From contig CM054151.1 of NCBI GenBank assembly GCA_028751875.1, forward strand, positions 38,685,870-38,749,869: DNA of 64,000 nt, written 5' to 3'. Numbering within the stretch: the first letter of the stretch is position 1; each line of letters starts with the position of its first letter. This DNA is from Rapana venosa (Eukaryota > Mollusca > Gastropoda > Neogastropoda > Muricidae). The notes beneath the pieces were generated by a model. That model was not told the DNA's origin. It searched no databases and saw only the letters and a program-made list of their open reading frames with translations. The translations under genes and the position numbers were made by a program. Of the stretch, positions 47,471-58,560 are shown one piece after another.

Positions 47471-48230
47471 CTATTTCAAAACACAGAGATCACCACCATC
47501 ATTCACCCCATACTTCACACCATCAATAAACAAATGATCAAAAACTAAATTAGCCTGTTTGCCGTCTGCACGTGCCTTCTTGAGATGTGGCGTTAATTGC
47601 CTTCTGACATTTCGGACACGTGTGGTAAAGTCTTCATTTATGTACACCTTCGTTCCCCTCAACTTCTGTCTGACCTTCAGGATGACTTGCTTCTGTTTGA
47701 AGAACGTGCAGCATGCTATGATGGGGGAATCTGGCCTGGAGTTGAGACGGTGCACACGATCAAACTGAATGTCTTCAGACAGTTCCAGCTGGTCAGTGAT
47801 CAAGTCTTTCAATACCCCCTTACAATTTGTGCTTGTTTCACCTGCGAGTTTGGGCATTCCGTGGACGATGATGTTGTTCCTTGTGATCTTCCCTCCAGGT
47901 CGTCCACCCTCTTTGCCAGGTCCTCGTTCTCCTTCCGCAGACTCCTCACCTCTCCCCTCAGCTGCTCCACCTCTCCCCCAAGCTCCTCACGCAGCTGACT
48001 CATTTCATCCTTCAAGCTGTCCATTTTCTCGTTCAGTGCAGTGTTCATAGAGTGCAGCGTACTGAGTACATCTGAAATGGACTGTTCCAAGTTGGATGGT
48101 CGATGAGTGGGAGAAGAGGTGGCATCACTTAAGCAGTCGGTATTGGGAAATTTGCTCAGGCGGTAGCTGTCACGCTTGGGTGGTCCGGGGTTCAGCTCAA
48201 CGTCCCCACACTGCTGTAATAAATCGCGTA
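47471..48230 (-). pseudogene. LINE C ORF1 (frameshifted)
   Basis: A coiled-coil piece (48090-47809: LREELGGEVEQLRGEVRSLR, KENEDLAKRVDDLEGRSQ) and an RRM-like/CTD piece (47857-47471: FDRVHRLNSRPDSPIIACCT, LRGTKVYINEDFTTRVRNVR) lie in different frames. A frameshift at about 47880 separates them. They align with LINE A ORF1. Confidence 0.8.
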
Positions 48231-48513
48231 GAAAAATTGAACTAGGAGCAATCCCACCACGACACCGGCTTGCAGGTTTGCATCTTCAATGTCAGGTGAA
48301 AATTTTGCTTTTCAGTCGGGGTACATACAGTTCATGAAAACAAACAGAAAACAGCCACATTTTGGCCTAAATGACAATGGTTCGGCAGGCATGTCTCTTC
48401 ACACAAGTCCTTGCAGAAAACTGGTACAGGTAATGGACTAGCACACCGTAATTTGTCACCAAAACACAGAGCACTGTGACACAGCCTGTCACTGAAGGTG
48501 TGCAAGGTGAACC

Positions 48514-48717
48514 AGAGAGAGAGAGAGAGAACTCGAACTCGAACTCGAAAGATTTATTTACAAAAGGTCATTGTCCCATACATGAAGGGGGGTTGCCGAA
48601 CTGCTTAGTATTTTAGTGAGAAAAATAAGGAAGCACAAAAAACCCCAAAATGTTATTGTATACCCACAACCACCACAATAAAAATCAGCTACAAAAGAAA
48701 TCACTTAAGAAACCCAG

Positions 48718-48720
<3 letters not shown>
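48514..48720 (-). repeat. LINE 3' tail stub flanked by (GA)n on both sides
   Basis: (GA)n at 48514-48530, then ACTCGAACTCGAACTCGAAA, GATTTATTTACAAAAGGTCA and TTGTCCCATACATGAAGGGG, then (GA)n again at 48722. The inverted copy at 60205-60275 (CCTCTTCATGTATGGGCCAA) shows it is a dispersed 3' end. Confidence 0.65.
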
Positions 48721-48721
<1 letters not shown>

Positions 48722-48796
<75 letters not shown>

Positions 48797-48844
48797 AGAG
48801 ACAGACAGACAGACAGAGAGACAGAGAGACAGAGAGAGAGAGAG
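48722..48844. repeat. (GA)n / (GACA)n microsatellite
   Basis: About 120 bp of GA with AAGA and GACAGACA interruptions. ERERER frames here are artefacts. Confidence 0.92.
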
Positions 48845-48945
48845 TCAAGTAAAGTCAAGTCGAATCAAGTCAAGTCAAGTAGATGGTGCATTGAATAATA
48901 AATCCATTTGCATTTGCTTTTTTTCATGAAGCCATCTGTCTAGGA
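48844..48945 (-). repeat. Retroelement 3' end (family S4), minus strand, beside (GA)n
   Basis: GTCAAGTCAAGTAGATGGTG, CATTGAATAATAAATCCATT, GAAGCCATCTGTCTAGGAAC: the reverse complement of the 18068 copy. Confidence 0.65.
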
Positions 48946-49051
48946 ACTTTTTAAAAAAATGATAATATTGAAGTATTACATTATTACAAGCATTAACAAT
49001 AAAATGTACCAATAAGAAAAAAGAAGAAAACTAATAAAAATAATACACTGA

Positions 49052-49074
49052 AACACACACACACACACACACAC

Positions 49075-49130
<56 letters not shown>
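49052..49130. repeat. (CA)n at the 5' junction of LINE copy D'
   Basis: About 78 bp of (CA)n ending exactly where homology to LINE D begins (CTGACCACTGCC at 49131). Confidence 0.92.
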
Positions 49131-49133
<3 letters not shown>

Positions 49134-49694
49134 ACCACTGCCCATATTTCTTGTTATATGGCTCCTTCTCAAATAGATTCGCGTTTTATATTCGTGAGAA
49201 GGGTTAGTTCACTATATTTTAGAATGAAGTTAAATGCATTCCTTACAAAATTTTGTAAACATGTCAGATGTCTATGTGGGGATCATATTTCCAATACTCA
49301 TATCATATTTGAGTGCTCTATTGTAAAATCTTTTTTACCTTCATTTTCTGAACAGTCTCTGGAAAATGTATTTGAAAATTCAAAGCTAGCCTTTGCCATT
49401 GCCAGATGTTTACTGCATAGTCCACTTGAATATTTATTGTAGTTACATTATTGTTATTTCATGTTTCCATATTGTTGTGTTTATATTTTGCCCCTGTTTA
49501 AAAGTATTATCCTTACTTTTCTATGGTGTTTTTTTTTCACACAAAAATACCAACACTGATGCTACTTCTTAACCTTTTCTCCTTCCACTCCTTCCTCTCC
49601 CTTCTTTAACTTCCATTACACTTTCTATTTCCCTCGCCTAATATCACTTAGAGTGAACAGACGTTAAACTGAAGACAACAACAACAACAACAAC

Positions 49695-49697
<3 letters not shown>
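49131..49697 (+). mobile_element. LINE copy D': 5'-truncated 3' end of the RNase H LINE, inside (CA)n
   Basis: Almost identical to 62930-63567. It encodes FRMKLNAFLTKFCKHVRCLC and ISNTHIIFEC (49158-49442), then the 3' UTR and the terminus ATATCACTTAGAGTGAACAG, ACGTTAAACTGAAGAC, then (AAC)n. (CA)n lies on both sides. Confidence 0.9.

Positions 49698-49780
<83 letters not shown>
49698..49780. repeat. (CA)n at the 3' junction of LINE copy D'
   Basis: (CAA)n passes directly into about 85 bp of (CA)n. Confidence 0.92.
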
Positions 49781-49785
<5 letters not shown>

Positions 49786-49789
49786 TTTT

Positions 49790-50003
49790 TAATCTTTATA
49801 TTTCGAAGATAATGGAATAAGCACTCATGTGTTTTTTTACATCCAGTCCCCGTGTGTATGCAGTTTTGTAAATTTTATCATCCGTTCCCACCGGCACACA
49901 ATGGCCTACTCTTTCAAAAAGCGGGTCGAGTTTTAACATGTGTGCAAGATGTTCTGCGTGCGTTCGCACACAGGACCTCGGTTTATAGTATCATCCGAAG
50001 GAC

Positions 50004-50006
<3 letters not shown>
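49790..50006 (-). mobile_element. SINE S1 copy
   Basis: GATAATGGAATAAGCACTCA, ACATCCAGTCCCCGTGTGTA, CGTTCCCACCGGCACACAAT, CACACAGGACCTCGGTTTAT, ATCATCCGAAGGACTT. Its 5' side ends in (GT)n at 50007-50068. Confidence 0.78.

Positions 50007-50068
<62 letters not shown>
50007..50068. repeat. (GT)n microsatellite
   Basis: About 60 bp of pure (GT)n abutting the S1 SINE. Confidence 0.92.
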
Positions 50069-50072
<4 letters not shown>

Positions 50073-50565
50073 AAAATGTTTTTAAATCATTCTTTTGTTC
50101 TGTTTGTTTTTTTTGTTTTGTTGTACTTTTGTTGCTGTTTTTTTTAAACAAAAACAGTTTTTACTGTCGGCTATGGTTATAATTGGTTACTCTTTGTTTC
50201 CCCCCCAAAAGTTTTCCCATCGTGCTAGCTGTTCCCCACAGCCGAACACAAGACTGTGCTTTTGCAGGGAACAGGACTGTGGCATACGTTATCCACACAA
50301 CCCATCTACCCATCTGGACACCAAGCAAAGTGACCCAGCAGTAAAAGTCGGACCATTCTGGTTGGTGGCCTCATGGCGGCCTAACATTGTCTGATAAGCT
50401 CCATGTAGACTTTTGATCCGATCATGACATGACAAACCTGGCATGGCAGAAGCTGAGAGACTATAACGAACGCTGCGGGAGCAGCAGGACAGAAACGTCA
50501 TGTAAGATGAGGCAGCATGGAAAAAAAGCCTCATCCCGCTTAATGGTCTGGTACACTTGCTATGT
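50069..50565. other. No recognised gene
   Basis: A T-rich stretch, then mixed sequence containing GGGAGCAGCAGGACAGAAAC. No domain, splice pair or repeat family was identified. Confidence 0.3.
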
Positions 50566-50579
50566 ATTTATTAGTTTAT

Positions 50580-50812
50580 TTATTATTTTTATTTATACTT
50601 TTTATATCGGGGATAATGGAATAAGCACTATTGTGCTTTTTTACATCCAGTCCTCGAGTGTATGCGGTTTTGTAAATTTTGTAATCCGTTCCCACCGGCA
50701 CACAATGGCCTACTCTTACGAAAAGCGGAACAGGATTTAACGTGTGCGCAAGATGTTCTGCGTGCGTTTGCACACGGGGCCTCGGTTTATAGTCTCATCC
50801 GAAGGACTTTAG
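50580..50812 (-). mobile_element. SINE S1 copy
   Basis: GGGGATAATGGAATAAGCAC, GTGTATGCGGTTTTGTAAAT, GCGGAACAGGATTTAACGTG, GGGGCCTCGGTTTATAGTCT, CATCCGAAGGACTTTAGG. A clean copy, like 31796 in opposite orientation. Confidence 0.8.
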
Positions 50813-51224
50813 GCCCTAGGCCCTATGTAGGCCCTATAGGTAATGCTAAGATCAGCTGGTGCGTCCTTGGTCAGTGTCTTGTAACTCGCGATAACACTCC
50901 ATTCCATCGTTGTGTTAGATGGTTGTTGTTGTTGTTTGTTGTGTTGTTTTGTTGGTTCTTGCTGCGATGCGATGCTGCTCGCCTGCGCTGCTGCTGCGTT
51001 GATTGTCTTCTAGTAGCTCACAATCAAGTCTCCCTTGCAAAGCAAGACAAAAAAATATCACCACGACAACCAGCACAACACACACACAACACAACACACA
51101 CACCATCACACAAATCAACAACCACACACACCTGTACAACACTTCAACGCATACATGCTTGTGCATATGCACAAAAATAACAATCATTTAGCACGTGCAT
51201 CATCAGAATTGAAGAAGCTCCTAC

Positions 51225-52440
51225 AATTTAGTTAATTATAATTAATATAGGAATTTGTTAGCGTTATCTTGCAAAAACAAATCAAAGCGCTTTGCATTTC
51301 ATCCTATCTCATCCATGCAACAAGTTACATTTATGTTTTTATAAATTGAAATGTTAAACACATCTTGCGTCGCGTAAGTTTCAACCATCAACACCACACA
51401 CACCATCACACCACACACACCACAACACACAACACAACACACATTTCAGGTTTGTGACTTTCAGGCGTGGATGGGGGTTTCCGCTGTTGAGGGTAAGGAC
51501 CAAATGAGATGAAACAAAAGGGGAAAGTCTTAGATTTGAAATAAATGTGTTTTGAGCCTGGATTTAAAATGTCAAAAGGCTTTTGGCGGAGGAGAGAGAG
51601 GACATCCACCAATTCACACATGACCAGAAATAGAGAATAGAGCGACAGGCCACTGTGGATTGGTTGAATCTAGGTTACGTAAGCACAAGGTATCTCAGCA
51701 GAGCGGAGGGATCGAGAAGGAGTGTACAGGTGAAGACATTCACAGAGGTAGAAGGTGCGTTTGTGGGACTATGTAACAGAGGGTACTGATCTTATAGTTA
51801 CTCTCTGTGACACAGGCAGCCAGTGGAGAGATCGCAAGAGAGGAGTAACGTGCTCAGATTTTTTTCTTTCTGAGGACTAGTCGGGCGGCAGAGTTTTGTA
51901 TACGTTGAAGAGAGTGGATAGATGATGATGGCAGACAAGCCAGAAGAGAATTGCAATAATCCAGAGGTGAAAGAATGAGAGACGTGATTAGTTTGGATCA
52001 GTGGACAGGTACTTTCGAACTGCACTAATACCCCGTAATTGATAGTAGCATGACTGGCAGGTCTGGGTGATGAATTTTTGCATGGAGAGTGTGTTGTCGA
52101 TAAAGACCCCTAGATATTTCAAAGCAGTGGCTAGAGGGACAGACGTATTGCCGAATTCTATTGAAGCAGTTTTGATGGAAGACAATTTGTGTTTCGTAAC
52201 TACAAGCATGGCTTCGGTTTTATCTGCATTTAGCAGTAACTTGTTCTGTATCATCCAATTTTGGATATCTTGAAGGTAGTAGGACATATTAATCAAGAGA
52301 GAAGTCACATTTTCGGGAGTATCATTGCTAACAATCTGAGAGTCATCTGCATAAAATATATGACTCTTTGTGCCACTATAGCCAGTGTGTTCAAGGATGA
52401 TCTGCTCCTTTCAGTTTATGTCCTTTGCTGATAGATCTGA
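51225..52440 (-). mobile_element. L2/CR1-like LINE, 5'-truncated
   Basis: Minus-strand RT pieces: IFYADDSQIVSNDTPENVTS (catalytic YADD, about 52360), IQNWMIQNKLLLNADKTEAM, ALKYLGVFIDNTLSMQKFIT and (frameshifted) [12 protein letters not shown], then the PSTWN-type end. The 3' UTR ends with AAATCAAAGCGCTTTGCATT, GTTAGCGTTATCTTGC, the L2-type AAGCGCTTT/GCGCTAT pairing, near 51245-51300. Confidence 0.82.
51988..52308 (-). pseudogene. L2-like RT fragment
   Basis: 106 codons following the YADD box: [54 protein letters not shown], then a stop, with the frame continuing as [18 protein letters not shown]. Confidence 0.8.
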
Positions 52441-53210
52441 TTTTTTAAAAACAAACTTGAATTACTATTAACACGTTTGTTGTTGTTAATTAAAGTGTGA
52501 ATGTTTCACCTTAAGGATTTTGTGCAAATTCAGGACGTGAGATCAGTAGGTTTTTTGTATTTTTGTTGTTGTTGCTGTTGTTGTTTTTTGTGTTTTTGTT
52601 TATGTTGTTGTTTCTTTCTGTCTTTCTTTGTGTGATTGTTTGCTTTTAGTGTTTGAACTCTTCAAACATCATATGGAGTCATTTCGTTATCGCGAAGCAG
52701 ACGATGAAAACGTTAAGCTGATGGCTTTTGTTTTGTTGGACAATTGGACAGCTCAGTCTCTGTAATGAGGGCAGCAGCATGCTGCAGGTCAGGTCCTCCA
52801 AGTCTCTGATGATGATGACTTCAACTTTCTTTCTTTCTCCGATCATTATATTACAGTCCCAGCGGAGTTATCCGATTTAAGGACTGTATTAACCACCCAA
52901 CCAACCAACCACCATCATCATCAAGCAGCTCTCTGAGAGACCACTTATAAATGAGTTTCACCAACGGCACAAACTTTTATACTGGCTTTATCATCTTCAA
53001 TGAAGCTTGCCATCCCCCCCCCCCCCCCCCCCCCTCACCCGTTATAAGTACATACCTCCACCAGCTTTACCGGGTAACGAAGCAGTCGCCAGACAGTGAG
53101 TGATAACGGGTGGGGGTGAATGGGTGGGTGGAGGGGGGTGACATGGGACTGTCTACTCTACTCTACCCTACCCTACCCTACACACACAGACAGACAGAGA
53201 GACAGACAGA
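52441..53210. other. No recognised gene
   Basis: Contains (TTG)n-like runs, a poly-C tract of about 29 nt (52986-53014) and a TACCC-type short repeat (53160-53182). No exon or retroelement domain is seen. Confidence 0.35.
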
Positions 53211-53280
53211 CGTATAGTCATTTAATCATTCGTGTACGGATGTGACTTTGTGTGTAGCCAGGAAACCCTATTATTTGCTG

Positions 53281-53281
<1 letters not shown>

Positions 53282-53331
<50 letters not shown>

Positions 53332-53620
53332 CGTGTGATGTGTGTGTGTGTGTGTACGCGTGCATTCGTGTGTGTGTGTGTGTGTGTGCGTGTGCGTGCG
53401 CGCGCGCGCGCACACACACGTGCACACGCTCGTCTTTTTATGTTTTTTTGTGTGTTTGTTTTTATTTCCTGCCGTGTGCGTGTATGTGTGTGTGTGATTG
53501 TGTGTGTGTGCGCGCGCGCGCGTGCGTGTGTGTGTATGTGCGCGCGCGTGCGTGCGTGCATGCGTGTGTGTGTGTGTGTGCGTGCGTGTGTGTGTGTGCT
53601 CACGTGCGCACGCTCGTCTT
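53282..53620. repeat. Alternating purine/pyrimidine (TG)n/(CG)n block
   Basis: Nearly continuous TG/CG dinucleotides over about 330 bp, including GTGCGTGCGCGCGCGCGCGC at about 53391 and TGTGCGCGCGCGCGTGCG at about 53507. Two CGTCTTTTTATGTTTTTTTG/CGTCTTTCTATGTTTTGTTT segments suggest a duplicated subunit. All long frames here (HTHTHT, VCVCVC) are artefacts. Confidence 0.88.
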
Positions 53621-54891
53621 TCTATGTTTTGTTTGAGGTTTTTTCTCCTCTGTCGGCTAGAGCTGAAACATTCACCAGGGGTGAGATTTTGCGTGTGCGA
53701 TAGTGTTCCCACCATTAAGGTACCCGCATTCCGATTTCAAGGATGTTTGGAGGGTTCGTTTTCATCATTACTCCTTTCTGTTGCCAAAACATTTGTGCAT
53801 CGAGGTTTTTATTATCGATTGCTGGTTGACTTTCTGTTTTGGTTACAGTATCATACATGTGAGACTTGTCTATTTTAGGTACTTTCAATCAGTTCACATT
53901 CAAATACTTCATCATCGCATCGTAGCGTCTCACTCTTACAAATGATTAACTTCTCTTGGTTTTGGAAAATGTTGTTATCTCCATCCTAATCTATGAATCC
54001 GCCAAAAACAAAGATACAGAAAGTTGTGGGACTTATACAAGAGTTTCCAGGGCGTTCATTAACGTAGTAATAATTCGTAGCGTGACATTGACGAGGAGCA
54101 ACGCTAACATGGCACAGAAATCCGCTGAAGCCAGTATTCTGGCAAAGTTAATAACGCAAATGCAGGGTCTTGCTAGGTAACCTGCTAATGAAGTCAATAC
54201 GTGCTTATTCCATTATCCCCGATCTAACAGAACAAACTAAAATAAAATGCATTGTCCTCCACGCTTCCAGAATTCTGGATTAAATCTCTAGAAGAATGAT
54301 TTCCAAGGATCGAAGCCCAGTTTGGAACCAAAGGTACCACCCATGCAACAGATCTTTAACCTGTGTACCATTAATTGTGGAAAAAAAGGTCTCCAGCAAC
54401 AGAAAATCTTTACTTCAAAAGAGCATTTGACAATGACATCTTGCAGGGGGCAATGCTGTATGGTGGAATGGAGAAATTTGATAAAATTAGCACGATGCAG
54501 AACTGAGCTTATCACTCAAAAGCAACTGGTGGGTACTCAAAAGTAATGCTGCTGGAGAACGGTTTCATATCTTAGACATACTTGGTGCTGGTCAGGGCAA
54601 CCTTTTACGTCCTCATCTTTTCAAAAAATGCCTGGACTGTTGTGCATTATGACGTTATGTCATGTCAAAACAGTCAGCATTAGATGAAACAAGGTCCTCG
54701 TTCTGCAAACAAGTTTGGTAACCTCACACACAGTGAATAAGAACTCGAGAAACTGTTTTTTAAAGACTGAATGAAACATGAATAATATGCATATAGAATT
54801 GGCAGTGCTGAGTTATCTATATAGATGGCCAATCGACACTCTGTTATTGAATCTTGTATCCGTAAAAGCGTATGGCTGTTTAACAGATCAT
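53621..54891. other. No recognised gene; possible 3' UTR of the 54892 gene
   Basis: Mostly unique AT-rich sequence. A 25-bp SINE S1 tail (CGTGCTTATTCCATTATCCC) occurs at 54200. Minus-strand sequence left of 54892 may be the 3' UTR of the unidentified gene. Confidence 0.35.
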
Positions 54892-55100
54892 TTACATGAG
54901 GTCCATTGTTGGCATTGAGGGATCGAAATTAAAACTTTTCTGAAGGGCAGAAAAGACGACATCCACATTGTCTAGAATTTCACTGTATGGAAGTGAGAAG
55001 AACATCTCCATGAAACACACGCCAGTTGTTATCCATGCATTTTTTTGTTCCATCTCCATGTAGGCCCTACGCGTGTCAGTCATAGGCCCTGAACTCGGAT
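54892..55100 (-). CDS. Unidentified gene, terminal exon
   Basis: Begins at ttcttttcag|ATCCGAG and stays open to TAA. Content: AYMEMEQKNAWITTGVCFME, FFSLPYSEILDNVDVVFSAL. The strong pyrimidine tract and lack of repeats support a real exon. Confidence 0.6.
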
Positions 55101-55958
55101 CTGAAAAGAAACATCAAAATCAAAGTCGTTCCAATAATGCTATCGTAGGACACTGAATATAAGACAACAATGAGCATACTATGCCACCAATCATCACCAA
55201 TGTATTGTTCTATAAGAAGAGCTGCTGCTAACACCACTTATGAAAAGAACGGTTTGTTGACATAGCCACGGGAAAAAAAAAGATCCTGCTACCATGCTAG
55301 AATATTTTATGATTATTTATTTCATTTTTTATTTGTCGTTTGTGCGAGATTAATTCTTCAGAAACTGCCGAGGAAGAGAAAGGAATGGGTAGAAAGAAAA
55401 TAGAACATGGAGAACGAAACCGATGGGCTAACAAGACTGCCAGCACAAAGGTCAGGAAACCATTTGACAAAAACAGTCTTACAACAACAACCGCCATAAG
55501 CATAGCTCTTCACTACAGCACCCCCATGACTCCCTGGGGAGTGAAAGGAGTGAAGAAAGGAAGGAGAAAAAGGAAGAAAAAGAAGGGAGAATGGAAGAAA
55601 AAGAGGGGTTAAAGGTCTGGGAATGGTGGAGGAAGGCTGGGTGGAGAAATGAGAGTGAAGAGATAGGATTCTTTGCTAGTCGGCGGTTTAAAGCTCATTG
55701 GTCCATATTGTAGCCAACCAATGTCTAAATCTTTATAATCTTTCCGGGGGAAATGGCACGTCTTCCTTTAAAGAAAGCGAGCGGGACTGAACAACAACAG
55801 GCTTACAATATCTGAAGATACATTCTTGAACTCGCCTTTTATCCTTCTAAGCACACACTATCACCCCCTGTCCACCCCTCCTCCTCCTTCTCCCCATTTC
55901 CATCTCACTGGCATAAACTGACACACGTACCAAAGTCAGGTGCACGCGCGCGCGCGCG

Positions 55959-56003
<45 letters not shown>

Positions 56004-56070
56004 ACCTTGGCTGACAAGGCAGTTTTCAGGTATGCTTGCCAACCGGGCAACAGTGAAGTGTCTTGTCACT
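54892..56070 (-). CDS. Unidentified gene, last two coding exons
   Basis: Exon 56070-56006 (acceptor ttcacctgcag, donor CCAAG|gtaagt) joins exon 55100-54892 (acceptor ttcttttcag, stop TAA 54894-54892). Phases match: the G at the end of the first and AT at the start of the second make Asp. The C-terminal product of about 90 residues is VTRHFTVARLASIPENCLVS, Q, DPSSGPMTDTRRAYMEMEQK, NAWITTGVCFMEMFFSLPYS, EILDNVDVVFSALQKSFNFD and a short tail. It looks soluble and well ordered, without low complexity, but I do not recognise the family. Upstream exons were not found. Confidence 0.6.
55101..56005. other. Intron of the unidentified gene
   Basis: Contains A/G-rich sequence at 55540-55610, a GCGCGCGCGC run and (CA)n at 55945-56001. 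No further exon is supported. Confidence 0.4.
56006..56070 (-). CDS. Unidentified gene, penultimate exon
   Basis: 65 nt encoding VTRHFTVARLASIPENCLVS and Q, bounded by consensus cctgcag and gtaagt. A (CA)n tract (55960-56001) begins four bases into the downstream intron. Confidence 0.58.
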
Positions 56071-56304
56071 CTGCAGGTGAAAATGATCTTTACATCCCAA
56101 TAAGCCGTTGGCCCTTATACCTGTGGCTGTCACAGACCAGCCATGCAATATTGAAGTGATAAAACATAGGTAGGCCTGCTACCTTCTTCTTACTCTCTTC
56201 TTCTTCTTCTTCTTCCTCTTCTTTTGCGTTTTCTTCTCAAGGTCTTCGTCTTATTTTTCTATTTTTTTTCTTTTTCTAGTTTTTAGCGCCTTCTTGCCCC
56301 ATTT

Positions 56305-56337
<33 letters not shown>

Positions 56338-58560
56338 GTTATTATTGTTGTTGTCTTTCTTCTTCCTCTGCTTCTTCTAGCCTGCTATCCCACTAGTAAT
56401 GGTGACGTCAATGGCAGCGTTCTCCCTGGGGGTTGAAAAGAAGAGACTACTTATCAGCAAAGTGTATATCTATCCCTGGATCCCCTTTACAAACACCATT
56501 GCCCTATAACCGTAAATCATTCACGGCTTTTATTGCGTTCAAGACAGTTTTTGTTGTTGATGAATTAGAAATGTGCTTTGGCCTGTTTTATTTCGAAAGC
56601 TTTAAGTGGTAAAATACGCGAAATTAATAATTATTGTCAGTGATGTCAGCACTACGCGACTGCAGGGGATTGAACAGTCGGCATTCTGCCTATTTGTTGT
56701 TGTTGGGGGGGTTTTCATGGCTGATCCACCAAACGTTGATATGATCTTTAACGTGCATATCGCCTCTTCTTTATGCCCCTAGGCTAGCTGTATGTCCTCT
56801 TCATATGGACCTGTTCTATAAACTGCCATCCATAGTTTTCTACCTTCACAAAGAAGTTTTCAATAGAATTATGAATGCAACTGTACACCATTTTCGTACA
56901 TATAACTTTCTTAAAACTTTGCCGCACCTAACTGGTGACTATGTAGAGAACCACCTACCGGGTCCCCTGCTGACGACAGTAATAATATAGTTGCGGAGCC
57001 AGGCTGAGAGTGAAGCCCATCCAAGGTGGTGATCCCGTCCAAAGACCTTCCCCTATAACGTCCCTCCAACGATACTCTCTCTTGAATCTCTAAAGCCATA
57101 GGCTTCGACCCTAACTCAAAACAAGCACACAAGTGTATGGGGAAACCGAAACTGAGGTCATCCTTGAGACCGGAGCAACCGAGGACACCGAATCAGAGAT
57201 AACTTTCTTTCATTGCACGATGATCATCTGTGATGAGGATGATGTCTTCTAACGCTTAAACTATGGACGTGCACGTGCTTTGACACTGCTGAACAGGGTT
57301 ATACTCTAGCTTCCTATCATGTATAATCCGACATCAACCAAACCCGAGAGATACAGATACCTGCTCAGTTGGTCAGGTACTGTAAGCAATACTCTCTAAA
57401 TCACATCCTTAAAGGGGATGAAGCTCAATTGCGTAGTCCCAGTCTTCCCGAGCAGCCCATGGCAAATTTTGTTTGTGGAGGGGATGGCCGGAGTCAGAAA
57501 AATCTCTTTGACAATGGAACTCAAATCGCCGAACTTCCAGCTTGTAACCAGAGGCGCTAGCCGCTGCATGTGTGCCGTGGTGGCTGGTGCAGTCTCAGCT
57601 ATTTGTCCACGTTACCTTTCAGACTTGGCATAAGTAATTTTGCCTACAGTATGATGAGCTCCCTGAAGACTTTTCCGGGGAACTGTTAGAGGGAGGAAGA
57701 CAGGGGTCAGACAGACAAAACCTGGACCAACAACCTTGCAGAATAAACAGGGGAACCATTTGCAGAGTCCCAAACCCAGGCTTAGGCACAAAACCCGAAT
57801 AAGGGCTGGTGTTCAACACTTCAAAAAAAGCTTTAATCACCCAGCATGGACTCGGAAAAGATGAATGACAAGATTGCGGGTACATCAAATAAATCATTTT
57901 CACTGTACAGTCAAAAGGAGAACTCCTGGTTATTTTAAAAAGGTATGACACCAGCAATAACTGAAATACTGCGTTCTATACTAAGCCTTATATGTTTGAC
58001 TAATTCTGTTGTATATCTATACATGAAATTGAAGAATCTGTCTCATCAAAGGGGGTGCGTGTAACAATGGACTTTTAAGTTCACAGGATTACCTTTAGTC
58101 TTGCTGCATGTAACTCAGTGACTTCTATCACCTTATGTAGGCCTATCTCGTTAACTCAGTAGTGACTAATGACAGTGACGCGTAATTTATCACTTCAGGC
58201 AGTAAACCTTCAAGTCAGCTAAGTTGCACCTGGTGAACTCATCCCTCTCCAGGCAGCAGATGCATGATGACAATGGTGCCCACATCCATGCCATCGGTCA
58301 TAGTTTACTTGTTCCACTATGAAAGATGCATGGGGCTCTAAGCTGTGTGCAGGATGTTCTTAACGCGTTCCAATACGGAGCCTCGGTTTATAGACTCACC
58401 TGAAGGATTATTAGAGAGAAGGAGTCAGTTATCAATGTTTAGTCAATGAAGAAACTCTTTTTGAATGGACAACTTTGTGAAGGCTCAGTTGAATCCACGT
58501 CCTCAAGTTCCACCTGTCTGACCTGTCGGTATCACTGGGTACAGCGTTAGCTGCCGCACC
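56071..58560. other. No recognised gene
   Basis: (CTT)n and (TAC)n runs at 56195-56340, and a diverged SINE S1 piece on the minus strand at about 58330-58410 (GTGCAGGATGTTCTTAACGC, GGAGCCTCGGTTTATAGACT). 57000-57960 looks unique with several 60-110-codon frames, none with a recognisable domain or splice pair. Confidence 0.35.
58330..58425 (-). repeat. Diverged SINE S1 fragment
   Basis: CTATGAAAGATGCATGGGGC, GTGCAGGATGTTCTTAACGC, CGGAGCCTCGGTTTATAGAC, then CACCTGAAGGATT. Confidence 0.5.

Larger units (their letters stand above)
43875..48510 (-). mobile_element. LINE C: second copy of the LINE A family, head-to-tail with A
   Basis: ORF1 (about 48230-47471, frameshifted), ORF2 endonuclease with internal deletion (47466-46436), linker and RT (46379-44976), C-terminal region (44948-43899). 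Segments align with LINE A throughout (KYCRARREYKQLL with KYCKARKEYKCIM; GFGYVWLNQGVENHSLFL with GFGFVWLIQGVQDVKGFL). The 3' tail seen in A is missing; the copy stops about where A's 5' region begins. The 5' limit near 48510 is set by a (GA)n tract. Confidence 0.82.

Noticed and set aside
48650..48930. Arg/Glu repeat ORFs (also at 4939-5200, 36669-36851 and 37259-37501)
   Set aside because: Products of (GA)n microsatellites.
53160..53185. Interstitial telomere-like repeat
   Set aside because: The motif is CTACC/CCCTA-like, short and irregular; it lacks the TTAGGG/CCCTAA unit.
57000..57960. Several 60-112-codon frames as a gene
   Set aside because: No recognisable domain, no phase-matched splice pair and overlapping frames on both strands.
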